From Bacteroidota bacterium (GTDB lineage Bacteria; Bacteroidota; Bacteroidia; Chitinophagales; Chitinophagaceae), in contig JAGWWM010000014.1 of assembly GCA_018970395.1 (NCBI GenBank), positions 1 to 60,403 on the forward strand: DNA of 60,403 bases, in the 5' to 3' direction. Numbering within the stretch: position 1 is the first letter of the stretch; every line of letters starts with the position of its first letter. A program made the translations under genes and the position numbers. Shown here piece after piece: positions 18,922 to 26,261 of this stretch. Below the pieces are notes generated by a model. The model saw only the letters and a program-made list of their open reading frames with translations. It did no database searches and was not told the origin of the DNA.

Positions 18922-20082
18922 TTACTTGATTTGTAGTGGCAGTACAATCCTGAAAGTAGTTCCTTTTTCCTGCTCTGAATATTTCACATAGAGCTCCCCT
19001 TTATGATATTGTTCAATGATGCGCTTGCTGAGTGATAAACCAAGCCCCCAGCCTCTTTTTTTAGTCGTATAGCCCGGCTTGAATATTTTTTCCCAGGATC
19101 TTCTTGGAATACCTTTCCCTGTATCCCGAACATCCACATAAACACAGTGGGTTGATTTTTTTACGGAGAGGGTAATAGCGCCTTTCCCCTCCATTGAGTC
19201 CAGGGCATTTCGGATCAGATTTTCTATTACCCAATCAAATAGTGGGGGTGACAATGGCAGCAATAGTGCATCTTTTGAAGCGCATTCAAAATGAAAAATA
19301 ACTTTTCCTGAAGCTCTTCGCTTCATATAGGTAATCATATTTTCAAGCTGCTCCCATAAATCGGTTGGTTCCAGATGAGGAGTGCCTCCTATTTTACCGA
19401 AACGCTCACTGATTAATCTTAATCGTTCCACATCTTTACCTATTTCTGCAACGATGTCTTTATCTGCAGCAGACTCTTTCAACATCTCCAGCCAGCCCTG
19501 CAGCGAGGAAACCGGCGTCCCCAGCTGATGTGCCGTTTCTTTTGCCATACCGACCCAAACCTGGTTTTGGGTGGATTTATTACGTAATTGAATGGTCAGC
19601 AGCACAACGAAGATAAATAAGGCCACGATCAACAACTGTATCATCGGGTAGTACCGAACTTCTTTGAGTAATCTGGAATGCCCGTAATAGTATTTATTGA
19701 TCATCTTTCCGTTTTCTCCAATCTCCAGTACTACGGGCTTATTGATTGACTTGAATTCCTTTAGTTTTTGTCGGACAAATTGCGGATCGTTCGCTACAGA
19801 AACGCTATCCAGATTGATCCAGCTGACCAGACTGTCCTTTTCGTCTGTTTCAATGATGGGAATAGCTTGCTGTTCGTTCCTGAGCAAAGAGGGAAGGCGA
19901 GTGTCGGCATCTGCCGGTGCTTCAATCAGAAAGCGACCGGCTTCCACCCAGGCTTCTACTTTTTTTCTTTCATCCTCTGCTATTTTTTCTGCGAGATAGT
20001 TGGAATAGAAAATAGTGCCTGCCACAATGCAGATAGCAACTATTGCAGGAAGGGTTCCCCGATTAAAATATTGTTGAACCAT
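18922..20082 (-). CDS. Sensor histidine kinase (orphan, two transmembrane segments)
   Basis: Membrane sensor kinase. I use the ATG at 20080-20082, which puts the first membrane helix (LPAIVAICIVAGTIFYS) directly after the start; an upstream codon at 20115 would add 11 residues. A periplasmic region (about 30-130) and a second helix (about 134-155) follow. The phosphoacceptor is His185 in ETAHQLGTPVSSLQ, a variant of the usual HExxTP. N box LIRNALDSMEG and G boxes DTGKGI and GLGLSLSKRIIE are complete. No response regulator is next to it. Its partner, and the signal, are unknown; the glycosyltransferase gene diverges from it 53 bp away and the patatin gene lies downstream. Confidence 0.9.
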   Translation of the reverse strand: MVQQYFNRGTLPAIVAICIVAGTIFYSNYLAEKIAEDERKKVEAWVEAGRFLIEAPADADTRLPSLLRNEQQAIPIIETDEKDSLVSWINLDSVSVANDPQFVRQKLKEFKSINKPVVLEIGENGKMINKYYYGHSRLLKEVRYYPMIQLLIVALFIFVVLLTIQLRNKSTQNQVWVGMAKETAHQLGTPVSSLQGWLEMLKESAADKDIVAEIGKDVERLRLISERFGKIGGTPHLEPTDLWEQLENMITYMKRRASGKVIFHFECASKDALLLPLSPPLFDWVIENLIRNALDSMEGKGAITLSVKKSTHCVYVDVRDTGKGIPRRSWEKIFKPGYTTKKRGWGLGLSLSKRIIEQYHKGELYVKYSEQEKGTTFRIVLPLQIK

Positions 20083-20135
20083 GACCGAATTTATACAAGG
20101 TTTGCTTTGCTTCAATTATTTTTGGTAAAAATTAA

Positions 20136-21164
20136 TTGAATCCTTTGCCAAAAGTCGCAGTAGTTATATTAAACTGGAATGGGGTGGAGCATCTTCGCCG
20201 GTTCCTTCCTTCAGTAGTTGCATCTACCTATCCTGAACTTGAAATTATATTAGCAGACAATGCCTCCACAGATGACTCTGTACAATGGGTGCAGGAAAAT
20301 TTTTCTCAGGTAACTATTTTGCAAAATAAAGTCAATAACGGATATGCAGGGGGATACAATTATTTCCTTCCTAAAATAATGGCCGACTACTATGTACTGC
20401 TGAATTCAGATGTAGAAGTGGCGCCGAATTGGATAGAGCCGATAATTGCACTCATGGAAGCGGATGCAACTATTGCTGCCTGTCAGCCTAAAATCCGTTC
20501 TTTTCTTCATAAAGATTATTTTGAATATGCGGGTGCCGGAGGGGGGTGGATTGATCGTTTAGGTTATCCTTTTGCAAGAGGAAGAGTGTTTGATACGCTG
20601 GAAAAAGACGAAGGACAATATGAGGATAACTGCCCTGTTTTTTGGGCAAGCGGCGCAGCATTTTTTGTTCGTTCACAATGTTTTCACGAAGCAGGAGGGT
20701 TTAATGCTTATTTCTTTGCCCATATGGAAGAGATTGAACTTTGTTGGCGATTACAGGAGTTCGGGTATAAAATTTATGTCTGTCCGGCTTCTGTAGTATA
20801 TCATTTAGGAGGGGGTACTTTGTCAGCCGGACAGCCTCAGAAAGTATATTTAAATTTTAGAAATAATCTGATCATGCTTGCACAGCACTGGCACTGGAAG
20901 CAGACCATCTGGAAAATCCCTGTACGATTTGCGCTGGATGCATTAAGTGCCTGGAAAAATTTACTGACCGGCAACCCCGGATACTGGCTTGCGGTTGCCA
21001 AAGCTCATTTTGCATTCATGTACTGGATGCTTCAGAACTATGTTTCAGTGCTGCAAAAAAGCCGTTCTTCATTTGAAGTGGAAGGGGTATTTAAGGGAAG
21101 TGTCGTTAAAGCATATTTTCTTGAACGAAAAACTCTTTTTTCACAAATTGTTAAAAGAAAATAA
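20136..21164 (+). CDS. Glycosyltransferase family 2
   Basis: Inverting GT-A glycosyltransferase, 342 residues, of the rhamnosyl/N-acetylglucosaminyl transferase-like group. Motifs: VVILNWNG at the N-terminus, ADNASTDDS (nucleotide binding), NSDVEV as the DxD-equivalent, and the acceptor-site W-R pair in EEIELCWRLQEFG. No ATG is available before the conserved N-terminal strand: the frame opens after a stop and the best start is TTG at 20136 (or TTG at 20145). Divergent from the histidine kinase with a 53-bp shared control region. The C-terminal ~90 residues carry hydrophobic stretches and may lie against the membrane. Confidence 0.88.
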   Translation: MNPLPKVAVVILNWNGVEHLRRFLPSVVASTYPELEIILADNASTDDSVQWVQENFSQVTILQNKVNNGYAGGYNYFLPKIMADYYVLLNSDVEVAPNWIEPIIALMEADATIAACQPKIRSFLHKDYFEYAGAGGGWIDRLGYPFARGRVFDTLEKDEGQYEDNCPVFWASGAAFFVRSQCFHEAGGFNAYFFAHMEEIELCWRLQEFGYKIYVCPASVVYHLGGGTLSAGQPQKVYLNFRNNLIMLAQHWHWKQTIWKIPVRFALDALSAWKNLLTGNPGYWLAVAKAHFAFMYWMLQNYVSVLQKSRSSFEVEGVFKGSVVKAYFLERKTLFSQIVKRK

Positions 21165-21185
21165 TTATAGAATAAATTCCTTCCT

Positions 21186-21194
21186 TACTTTTGC
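21186..21194 (+). promoter_or_regulatory. -7 promoter box for the 70-residue membrane protein
   Basis: TACTTTTGC, exact TAnnTTTG, 10 bp ahead of the ATG at 21205. Together with the terminator at 21431 it defines a one-gene transcript. Confidence 0.6.
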
Positions 21195-21204
21195 GACACA
21201 ATTA

Positions 21205-21417
21205 ATGGTTATGGAAAAAGCAATAATTGAAGAAAAACATAAGGATATTACCAACAATTGGGTCGTTTCTTCCCGATTCCTTTTTTATGTCCAGCTTTTT
21301 TGTCTGGTTGCCTTTATTTTAGGCGGCTGTTATAAGTTGTATTCCTACCGATATAAAGGTAAGCCAAAGGTGGATATACCTTCAAGCACCCTTTATGATC
21401 CTAAATACGCCAAGTAA
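21205..21417 (+). CDS. Small single-pass membrane protein
   Basis: A 70-residue protein that I do not recognise. The N-terminal 20 residues are charged (MVMEKAIIEEKHKDITNN), one membrane helix follows (FLFYVQLFCLVAFILGGCYK, about 27-46), then a basic stretch YRYKGKPK and a short tail. The topology is probably N-in. A longer reading frame upstream in the same phase is only the overlap with the GT2 gene; the -7 box at 21186 and the terminator at 21431 show a separate small gene. A second ATG at 21211 is an alternative start. Length and layout resemble small conserved Bacteroidota membrane proteins, but no function can be assigned. Confidence 0.72.
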   Translation: MVMEKAIIEEKHKDITNNWVVSSRFLFYVQLFCLVAFILGGCYKLYSYRYKGKPKVDIPSSTLYDPKYAK

Positions 21418-21430
21418 TCAATTGCTTTCC

Positions 21431-21457
21431 AAAAGCCGCAAAATTGCGGCTTTTTTT
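21431..21457 (+). terminator. Rho-independent terminator
   Basis: AAAAGCCGCAA pairs with TTGCGGCTTTT with a minimal loop, followed by a T run ending at 21457. It closes the 70-residue protein gene. Confidence 0.85.
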
Positions 21458-21532
21458 ATTAGATAATTTTTCCGCTTACATTGAATCGAAAATTTTACTA
21501 AATTTAACATTATAAATTCCAAAAATACACAG

Positions 21533-22420
21533 ATGTATAAACCGTTATTTATTTGCTTTTTTATATTGGTTGCAATTTTTAATCAATCTAAAGCACAGGA
21601 TTCAGAGCAGGAATCAGAATCAACTCCCATTGCTGATACAACGATTAATCCGGTAAAGGAATCTATTGAGGAGCCGGAAAGTGCAGATGAAGTGGTAGTT
21701 GAAGAAGAGATTATTCCCCGAAAACCGACTAGAAATTTCATTAAAATGAATCTTTGGAATATCCCATTGAGAAATTATAGTTTTCAGGTGGAGCGCGTAC
21801 TTACCAAAAGATTATCTATTGCAGTTGGCTACCGCACGATGCCTGAAGATGGATTGCCTTTAATTGAACAATTTAAGGCAGTTTCAGGTATGGATGAGTC
21901 ATTTCCGGAAGACAAAGAATTGTTGGATCAGGTTAGAGCGGTTAAAGTTTCCAATACGGCAATTACTCCTGAAATCAGACTTTACATTGGAAAAAAAGGG
22001 TACGGAAGGGGCTTTTATCTAGCACCTTTTTACAGAATGGCTACTTACACGTTAAATGGTTATTCGCAGAATTATGAGGCGGGCAACAGATTAAATACCG
22101 TTACCGTGAGTGGAAAAATAACCGCTGAATCGTATGGTTTGATGATGGGAGCTCAATGGAAACTGGCTCGATTCATTTCACTTGACTGGTGGATTTTAGG
22201 CGGGCACGTAGGCAATCATACCGGCGAATTTACCGCCCAAAAAGACATTGCATTTACCGGTGATGAGAAAAGTTTAATCCTTGAAAATGCTGATACATTT
22301 TCAATCTCAAATATAAAAACCGGCACTCCAACATTTCCAACAGAAAATACGGTTAAAGTTACTTCTGCGGGCATTTGGGGAGGCGTTCGTGCTGGTTTGT
22401 GCTTGGGCATTAGTTTTTAA
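21533..22420 (+). CDS. Outer-membrane beta-barrel protein, function unknown
   Basis: 295 residues with a signal peptide (MYKPLFICFFILVAIFNQSKA) followed by an acidic, Ser/Glu-rich linker (about 22-62: repeated E, D and S) and then alternating amphipathic beta strands to a C-terminal aromatic-ending strand (GLCLGISF), as expected for an 8-stranded barrel of the DUF3575-like group. The residue pattern SYGLMMGAQWKL and GGVRAGLCLG resembles such proteins. No ligand or role is visible. Free-standing between a terminator and a long hairpin; the sdh operon follows. Confidence 0.75.
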   Translation: MYKPLFICFFILVAIFNQSKAQDSEQESESTPIADTTINPVKESIEEPESADEVVVEEEIIPRKPTRNFIKMNLWNIPLRNYSFQVERVLTKRLSIAVGYRTMPEDGLPLIEQFKAVSGMDESFPEDKELLDQVRAVKVSNTAITPEIRLYIGKKGYGRGFYLAPFYRMATYTLNGYSQNYEAGNRLNTVTVSGKITAESYGLMMGAQWKLARFISLDWWILGGHVGNHTGEFTAQKDIAFTGDEKSLILENADTFSISNIKTGTPTFPTENTVKVTSAGIWGGVRAGLCLGISF

Positions 22421-22439
22421 TGAAATTATTTAATTGTGT

Positions 22440-22475
22440 ACACGTAGGGGCGAAAGAAATTTCGCCCCTACGTGT
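22440..22475. repeat. Perfect 16-bp-stem palindrome (REP-like / terminator-like hairpin)
   Basis: Arm 1 ACACGTAGGGGCGAAA (22440-22455), loop GAAA, arm 2 its exact reverse complement (22460-22475). GC-rich core without a clear T run. It sits between the outer-membrane protein stop and the sdh promoter and could stop transcription, but the motif type (GTAGGGGCGAA..TTCGCCCCTAC) also resembles dispersed intergenic palindromes known from many bacterial genomes. Confidence 0.85.
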
Positions 22476-22479
22476 TTTC

Positions 22480-22518
22480 GGTATATTTTTTATACCAAAC
22501 CAAATTCATCAATTTGGT
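22480..22518. promoter_or_regulatory. Two small dyads upstream of sdhC, one over the -33 element
   Basis: GGTATA-N5-TATACC (22480-22496) and ACCAAATT-CATC-AATTTGGT (22499-22518). The second contains the -33 TTTG of the sdh promoter, a natural position for an operator. Confidence 0.45.
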
Positions 22519-22547
22519 GTTTATGTGTATTCAACCCCTAAATTTGC
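22513..22547 (+). promoter_or_regulatory. Promoter of the sdhCAB operon
   Basis: -33 TTTG at 22513-22516 and -7 TAAATTTGC at 22539-22547, spacing 22 bp, 22 bp ahead of the sdhC ATG. Both elements match the Bacteroidota consensus, though the spacing is at the long end. Confidence 0.65.
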
Positions 22548-22569
22548 AACGACAAAAAATATTGTATTT

Positions 22570-23280
22570 ATGACCTGGAAAGAATTGTTTATTTCTTCTA
22601 TTGGGAAAAAACTGGTAATGGGACTCACGGGTATCTTTCTGATAACCTTCTTGATTGTTCACGCCGGTATTAACGCTTGCATTTTTGCCGATTTGCCTTT
22701 TTTCAATTCAGAGGATAACGGTGAAATGTTCAATAAAGCAGCCCATTTCATGGGATCTACTGTATTGATCAGAATTATGGAGATTGGTCTTTTTGCCGGC
22801 ATCATCCTTCACATAGTTCAGGGCTACTTGCTTGAATTGAAAAACCGTCAGAGCCGCAGCGTTGCTTATGCTAAACCTATGGGTAACGATGGCAGTAAAT
22901 GGTACAGCAGAAGCATGGCTTTGCTGGGCACTTTAATCTTATTGTTTCTTATCATTCATCTTGGGCATTTTTGGGTAAGCGCCCGTTTTACGCACAATGG
23001 ATTAGAACCGGTGGTGTATAACGGAGTCGTGATGCATGATATGTTTTCACTAATGAAAGTAACTTTCACTGAAGCCTGGGTGGTAGTGGTCTATCTCCTA
23101 GGTTGCATTGCATTATACTTTCACCTGATGCATGGTTTTACTAGTGCTTTCAGAACTATCGGTGTCAGTAATAAAAAATATTTGTTATTGCTGAACAGCA
23201 TTGGTGCAGGTTATTCTTTTATTATATCTGCTCTCTTTGCGCTCATGCCCGTAGCCATCTATCTGAACTGGGTAGGTTAA
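22570..23280 (+). CDS. sdhC: Succinate dehydrogenase cytochrome b subunit
   Basis: Membrane anchor and heme b protein of complex II, passing electrons from succinate to menaquinone. The ATG at 22570 gives 236 residues; a longer in-frame reading from 22420 runs through the hairpin and promoter and is not real. Five membrane helices are visible (about 14-34, 60-85, 110-130, 155-180, 205-230) with conserved histidines (IVHAGINA, GIILHIVQGY, IIHLGHFW, YFHLMHGFTSAF) that can bind two hemes, as in the single-polypeptide type B family of Bacteroidota and epsilonproteobacteria. First gene of sdhCAB; 67 bp to sdhA. Confidence 0.93.
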   Translation: MTWKELFISSIGKKLVMGLTGIFLITFLIVHAGINACIFADLPFFNSEDNGEMFNKAAHFMGSTVLIRIMEIGLFAGIILHIVQGYLLELKNRQSRSVAYAKPMGNDGSKWYSRSMALLGTLILLFLIIHLGHFWVSARFTHNGLEPVVYNGVVMHDMFSLMKVTFTEAWVVVVYLLGCIALYFHLMHGFTSAFRTIGVSNKKYLLLLNSIGAGYSFIISALFALMPVAIYLNWVG

Positions 23281-23347
23281 AATGAATCTCTTGAACAATC
23301 AATTCAGATAAACAGTTAAATCAATAAATTCGAATCAAACGAAAGAT

Positions 23348-25321
23348 ATGTTGAATTCAAAAATTCCTGCCGGTCCTCTCGAAACGAAATGGAGTAAATA
23401 CAAATCCACCTGTAAGCTCGTTAATCCGGCCAACAAACGCAAGCTGGAAGTGATAATCGTAGGAACCGGTTTAGCCGGTGCGTCTGCTGCAGCATCCCTT
23501 GCCGAACTTGGATATAAAGTAAAGGCTTTTTGTTTTCAGGATAGTCCTCGCCGTGCGCACTCTATTGCTGCGCAGGGAGGCATCAATGCTGCAAAAAATT
23601 ATCAGAATGATGGCGACAGTACCTATCGTTTGTTTTATGACACAATTAAAGGGGGCGATTACAGAGCGAGAGAAGGAAATGTACACCGTCTTGCAGAAGT
23701 GAGTGGCAATATCATTGATCAGTGTGTGGCACAGGGTGTTCCTTTTGCCCGTGAATACGGCGGTTTGTTAAGCAACCGTTCTTTTGGCGGTACACAGGTA
23801 CAAAGAACTTTTTATGCAGCCGGACAAACCGGACAGCAATTATTAATTGGCGCTTATCAAGCATTGGAGCGTCAGGTGGCATTGGGTAATGTAACGATGT
23901 ATAGTCGTCATGAAATGCTCGATATCGTGATGATTGAAGGAAAAGCAAGAGGTATCATTTGTCGGAATCTGGTAAATGGTGAACTGGAGAGACATTTTGG
24001 TCATGCGGTACTTTTATGCAGCGGCGGCTATGGCAATGTTTTCTATCTTTCCACCAACGCGATGGGCAGCAACGTAACGGCTGCCTGGAAAGCACATAAG
24101 AAGGGAGCTTATTTTGCCAATCCTTGTTTCACACAAATACATCCTACCTGTATTCCGGTGAGCGGCGATCATCAGAGTAAGCTGACTTTGATGAGTGAGA
24201 GTCTGAGAAACGATGGAAGAATATGGGTGCCCAAACAAGCAGGCGACCCGCGCAAGCCCAACGAAATTCCGGAAGAAGAAAGAGATTATTATCTAGAAAG
24301 AAGATACCCGGCCTTTGGTAATCTAGTGCCGCGTGACGTAGCATCCAGAGCTGCTAAAGAAAGATGTGATGCCGGCTATGGTGTTGGTACTTCAAAGCAA
24401 GCTGTTTACCTCGATTATGCAGATGCGATCAAACGTTATGGAAAAATTGAAGCCGGTAAAAAAGGTTTAAGCAGTACTGATGAAGCGACGATCATTGCAT
24501 TGGGTAAAGATGTGGTAAAAGAAAAATATGGTAATCTTTTCGATATGTATCAAAAGATTACCGGTGAGAATCCTTACGAAGTGCCTATGCGTATCTATCC
24601 TGCAGTTCACTATACGATGGGAGGACTTTGGGTGGATTATGAACTCATGACCACCGTACCAGGTCTATATGCTTTAGGTGAGGCTAATTTCAGCGATCAT
24701 GGTGCTAATCGTTTAGGGGCTTCTGCATTGATGCAAGGTCTCGCAGATGGGTATTTTGTGATTCCTTATACGATCGGGAATTATTTGTCGGATGAAATTC
24801 ACGTAAAGCCCATTGCTACCGATCACCCTGCTTTTGCAGAAACGGAAAAACAAGTGCGTGAAAGAATCGAGCAGTTGATGAATATTAAGGGGACTCAAAC
24901 CGTGGAAAGTTTTCATAAGCGCCTGGGTAAAATCATTTGGGATAAATGCGGGATGGCTAGAAATGAGCAGGGTTTGAAACAAGCGATCGAAGAAGTGCGT
25001 CAGCTCAAAAAAGAATTCTGGTCGGATGTGCGCATTCCCGGTAATGTTAATGAATATAATCCGGAGCTCGATAAAGCCAATCGCGTAGCTGACTTTATTG
25101 AATTGGGAGAGTTAATGTGTTTGGATGCCTTAACACGTGAAGAAAGCTGCGGCGGACATTTTCGTGAAGAGCATCAGACGGAAGAAGGAGAAGCGCTTCG
25201 CCATGACGATAATTTTATGTTCGTCTCTGCATGGGAGTTGAAAAATGAACATGATTGGCAGTTGCATAAAGAAGATTTGAATTATGAAGTGGTAAAACCC
25301 AGTCAACGTAGTTATAAATAA
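23348..25321 (+). CDS. sdhA: Succinate dehydrogenase flavoprotein subunit
   Basis: 657-residue FAD subunit that oxidises succinate to fumarate. The dinucleotide fold [21 protein letters not shown] is at about 35-55; the FAD-attaching histidine is His71 in [17 protein letters not shown]; the active-site region IHPTCIP and [13 protein letters not shown] (with the substrate-binding residues of the fumarate reductase family) and [20 protein letters not shown] are all present. Length and motif order match the Bacteroidota/epsilon-type enzyme. It is followed 20 bp later by sdhB. Confidence 0.97.
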   Translation: MLNSKIPAGPLETKWSKYKSTCKLVNPANKRKLEVIIVGTGLAGASAAASLAELGYKVKAFCFQDSPRRAHSIAAQGGINAAKNYQNDGDSTYRLFYDTIKGGDYRAREGNVHRLAEVSGNIIDQCVAQGVPFAREYGGLLSNRSFGGTQVQRTFYAAGQTGQQLLIGAYQALERQVALGNVTMYSRHEMLDIVMIEGKARGIICRNLVNGELERHFGHAVLLCSGGYGNVFYLSTNAMGSNVTAAWKAHKKGAYFANPCFTQIHPTCIPVSGDHQSKLTLMSESLRNDGRIWVPKQAGDPRKPNEIPEEERDYYLERRYPAFGNLVPRDVASRAAKERCDAGYGVGTSKQAVYLDYADAIKRYGKIEAGKKGLSSTDEATIIALGKDVVKEKYGNLFDMYQKITGENPYEVPMRIYPAVHYTMGGLWVDYELMTTVPGLYALGEANFSDHGANRLGASALMQGLADGYFVIPYTIGNYLSDEIHVKPIATDHPAFAETEKQVRERIEQLMNIKGTQTVESFHKRLGKIIWDKCGMARNEQGLKQAIEEVRQLKKEFWSDVRIPGNVNEYNPELDKANRVADFIELGELMCLDALTREESCGGHFREEHQTEEGEALRHDDNFMFVSAWELKNEHDWQLHKEDLNYEVVKPSQRSYK

Positions 25322-25341
25322 TTTCAAAATATTTACTAGTT

Positions 25342-26100
25342 ATGGAACATAAACATATCAATCTGAAACTTGAGGTATGGCGCCAGCAAAACAGCAAAGC
25401 GAAAGGCGATTTTGAAAGCTATGAGGTAAAAGACATTTCTACGGAAATGAGTTTTCTAGAAATGTTTGATGTGTTGAATGAGCGTCTCATCAAGGAAGGA
25501 AAAGATCCCATCGCTTTCGATCACGATTGTCGTGAAGGTATTTGCGGCATGTGCAGCATGTATATCAATGGTCGTCCGCACGGTCCATGGGAAGCGAATA
25601 CCACCTGTCAGTTGCACATGCGTGCGTTCAATGACGGAGATACCATTGTGGTAGAACCCTGGAGAGCCAATGCTTTTCCGGTGATCAAAGACTTGGTGGT
25701 AGATCGTTCTGCTTTCGATCGTATTATTCAGGCGGGCGGATACGTTTCTGTAAATACAGGTAATGCAGTAGATGGCAATGCCATTCCTATTGAAAAAGAT
25801 AAAGCCGATGCTGCATTTGCTGCTGCAATGTGTATTGGTTGCGGGGCTTGTGTCGCCGCTTGTAAAAACAGCAGTGCGATGTTATTTACCAGTGCGAAGG
25901 TTTCTCATCTGGCATTATTGCCTCAGGGAGATCCGGAAAGGAAATCGCGTGTGGTGAATATGATTGCACAAATGGATAAAGAAGGGTTTGGTGCCTGTAC
26001 CAATACGGGTGCCTGTGAAGCGGTTTGTCCGAAAGAGATTTCCATCAGTAATATCGCCAGGCTTAATGCCGAATATCTGTCGGCAGGGTTGACGTCTTAA
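25342..26100 (+). CDS. sdhB: Succinate dehydrogenase iron-sulfur subunit
   Basis: 252-residue subunit carrying three clusters between FAD and quinone. The [2Fe-2S] ligands are in [20 protein letters not shown], the [4Fe-4S] in [11 protein letters not shown], and the third cluster in [15 protein letters not shown]. No residue is missing. It ends the sdhCAB operon, and a terminator at 26128 follows 27 bp after the stop. Confidence 0.97.
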   Translation: MEHKHINLKLEVWRQQNSKAKGDFESYEVKDISTEMSFLEMFDVLNERLIKEGKDPIAFDHDCREGICGMCSMYINGRPHGPWEANTTCQLHMRAFNDGDTIVVEPWRANAFPVIKDLVVDRSAFDRIIQAGGYVSVNTGNAVDGNAIPIEKDKADAAFAAAMCIGCGACVAACKNSSAMLFTSAKVSHLALLPQGDPERKSRVVNMIAQMDKEGFGACTNTGACEAVCPKEISISNIARLNAEYLSAGLTS

Positions 26101-26127
26101 AAAAGAGTGTTCCTGTATGATAACGAG

Positions 26128-26153
26128 AAGCCTCCGCGAAGCGGAGGCTTTTT
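26128..26153 (+). terminator. Rho-independent terminator of sdhCAB
   Basis: AAGCCTCCGC / GCGGAGGCTT with loop GAA, then TTT-C-TTTTT. Strong 10-bp GC-rich stem. Confidence 0.9.
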
Positions 26154-26227
26154 CGTTTTTCGTTGTCCGTTTTTCGTTGTTGTTCGATTACTCTAGCTCT
26201 TTTCAATCACAACCATACAATAAATTG

Positions 26228-26235
26228 TAATTTTA
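26228..26235 (+). promoter_or_regulatory. Possible -7 box for the large beta-barrel gene
   Basis: TAATTTTA is one base off TAnnTTTG and lies 26 bp ahead of the proposed ATT start (26262). If real, it excludes translation from the in-frame TTG at 26163. Confidence 0.35.
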
Positions 26236-26261
26236 ACCATTCATATAATCATAATTCTTCC

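Noticed and set aside
14369-20082. A complete natural-product biosynthetic cluster
   Set aside because: Only radical SAM, GT, flippase, patatin and kinase; no core synthase, precursor peptide or dedicated exporter seen.
22420-22569. N-terminal extension of SdhC by 50 residues
   Set aside because: The extension translates the 16-bp palindrome, two dyads and the promoter; the family start is at ATG 22570.
26163-26261. TTG 26163 as start of the large barrel protein
   Set aside because: The 33 codons have no signal-peptide character, the sequence is repetitive intergenic DNA, and a -7-like box lies inside; start at ATT 26262 fits better, though unproven.
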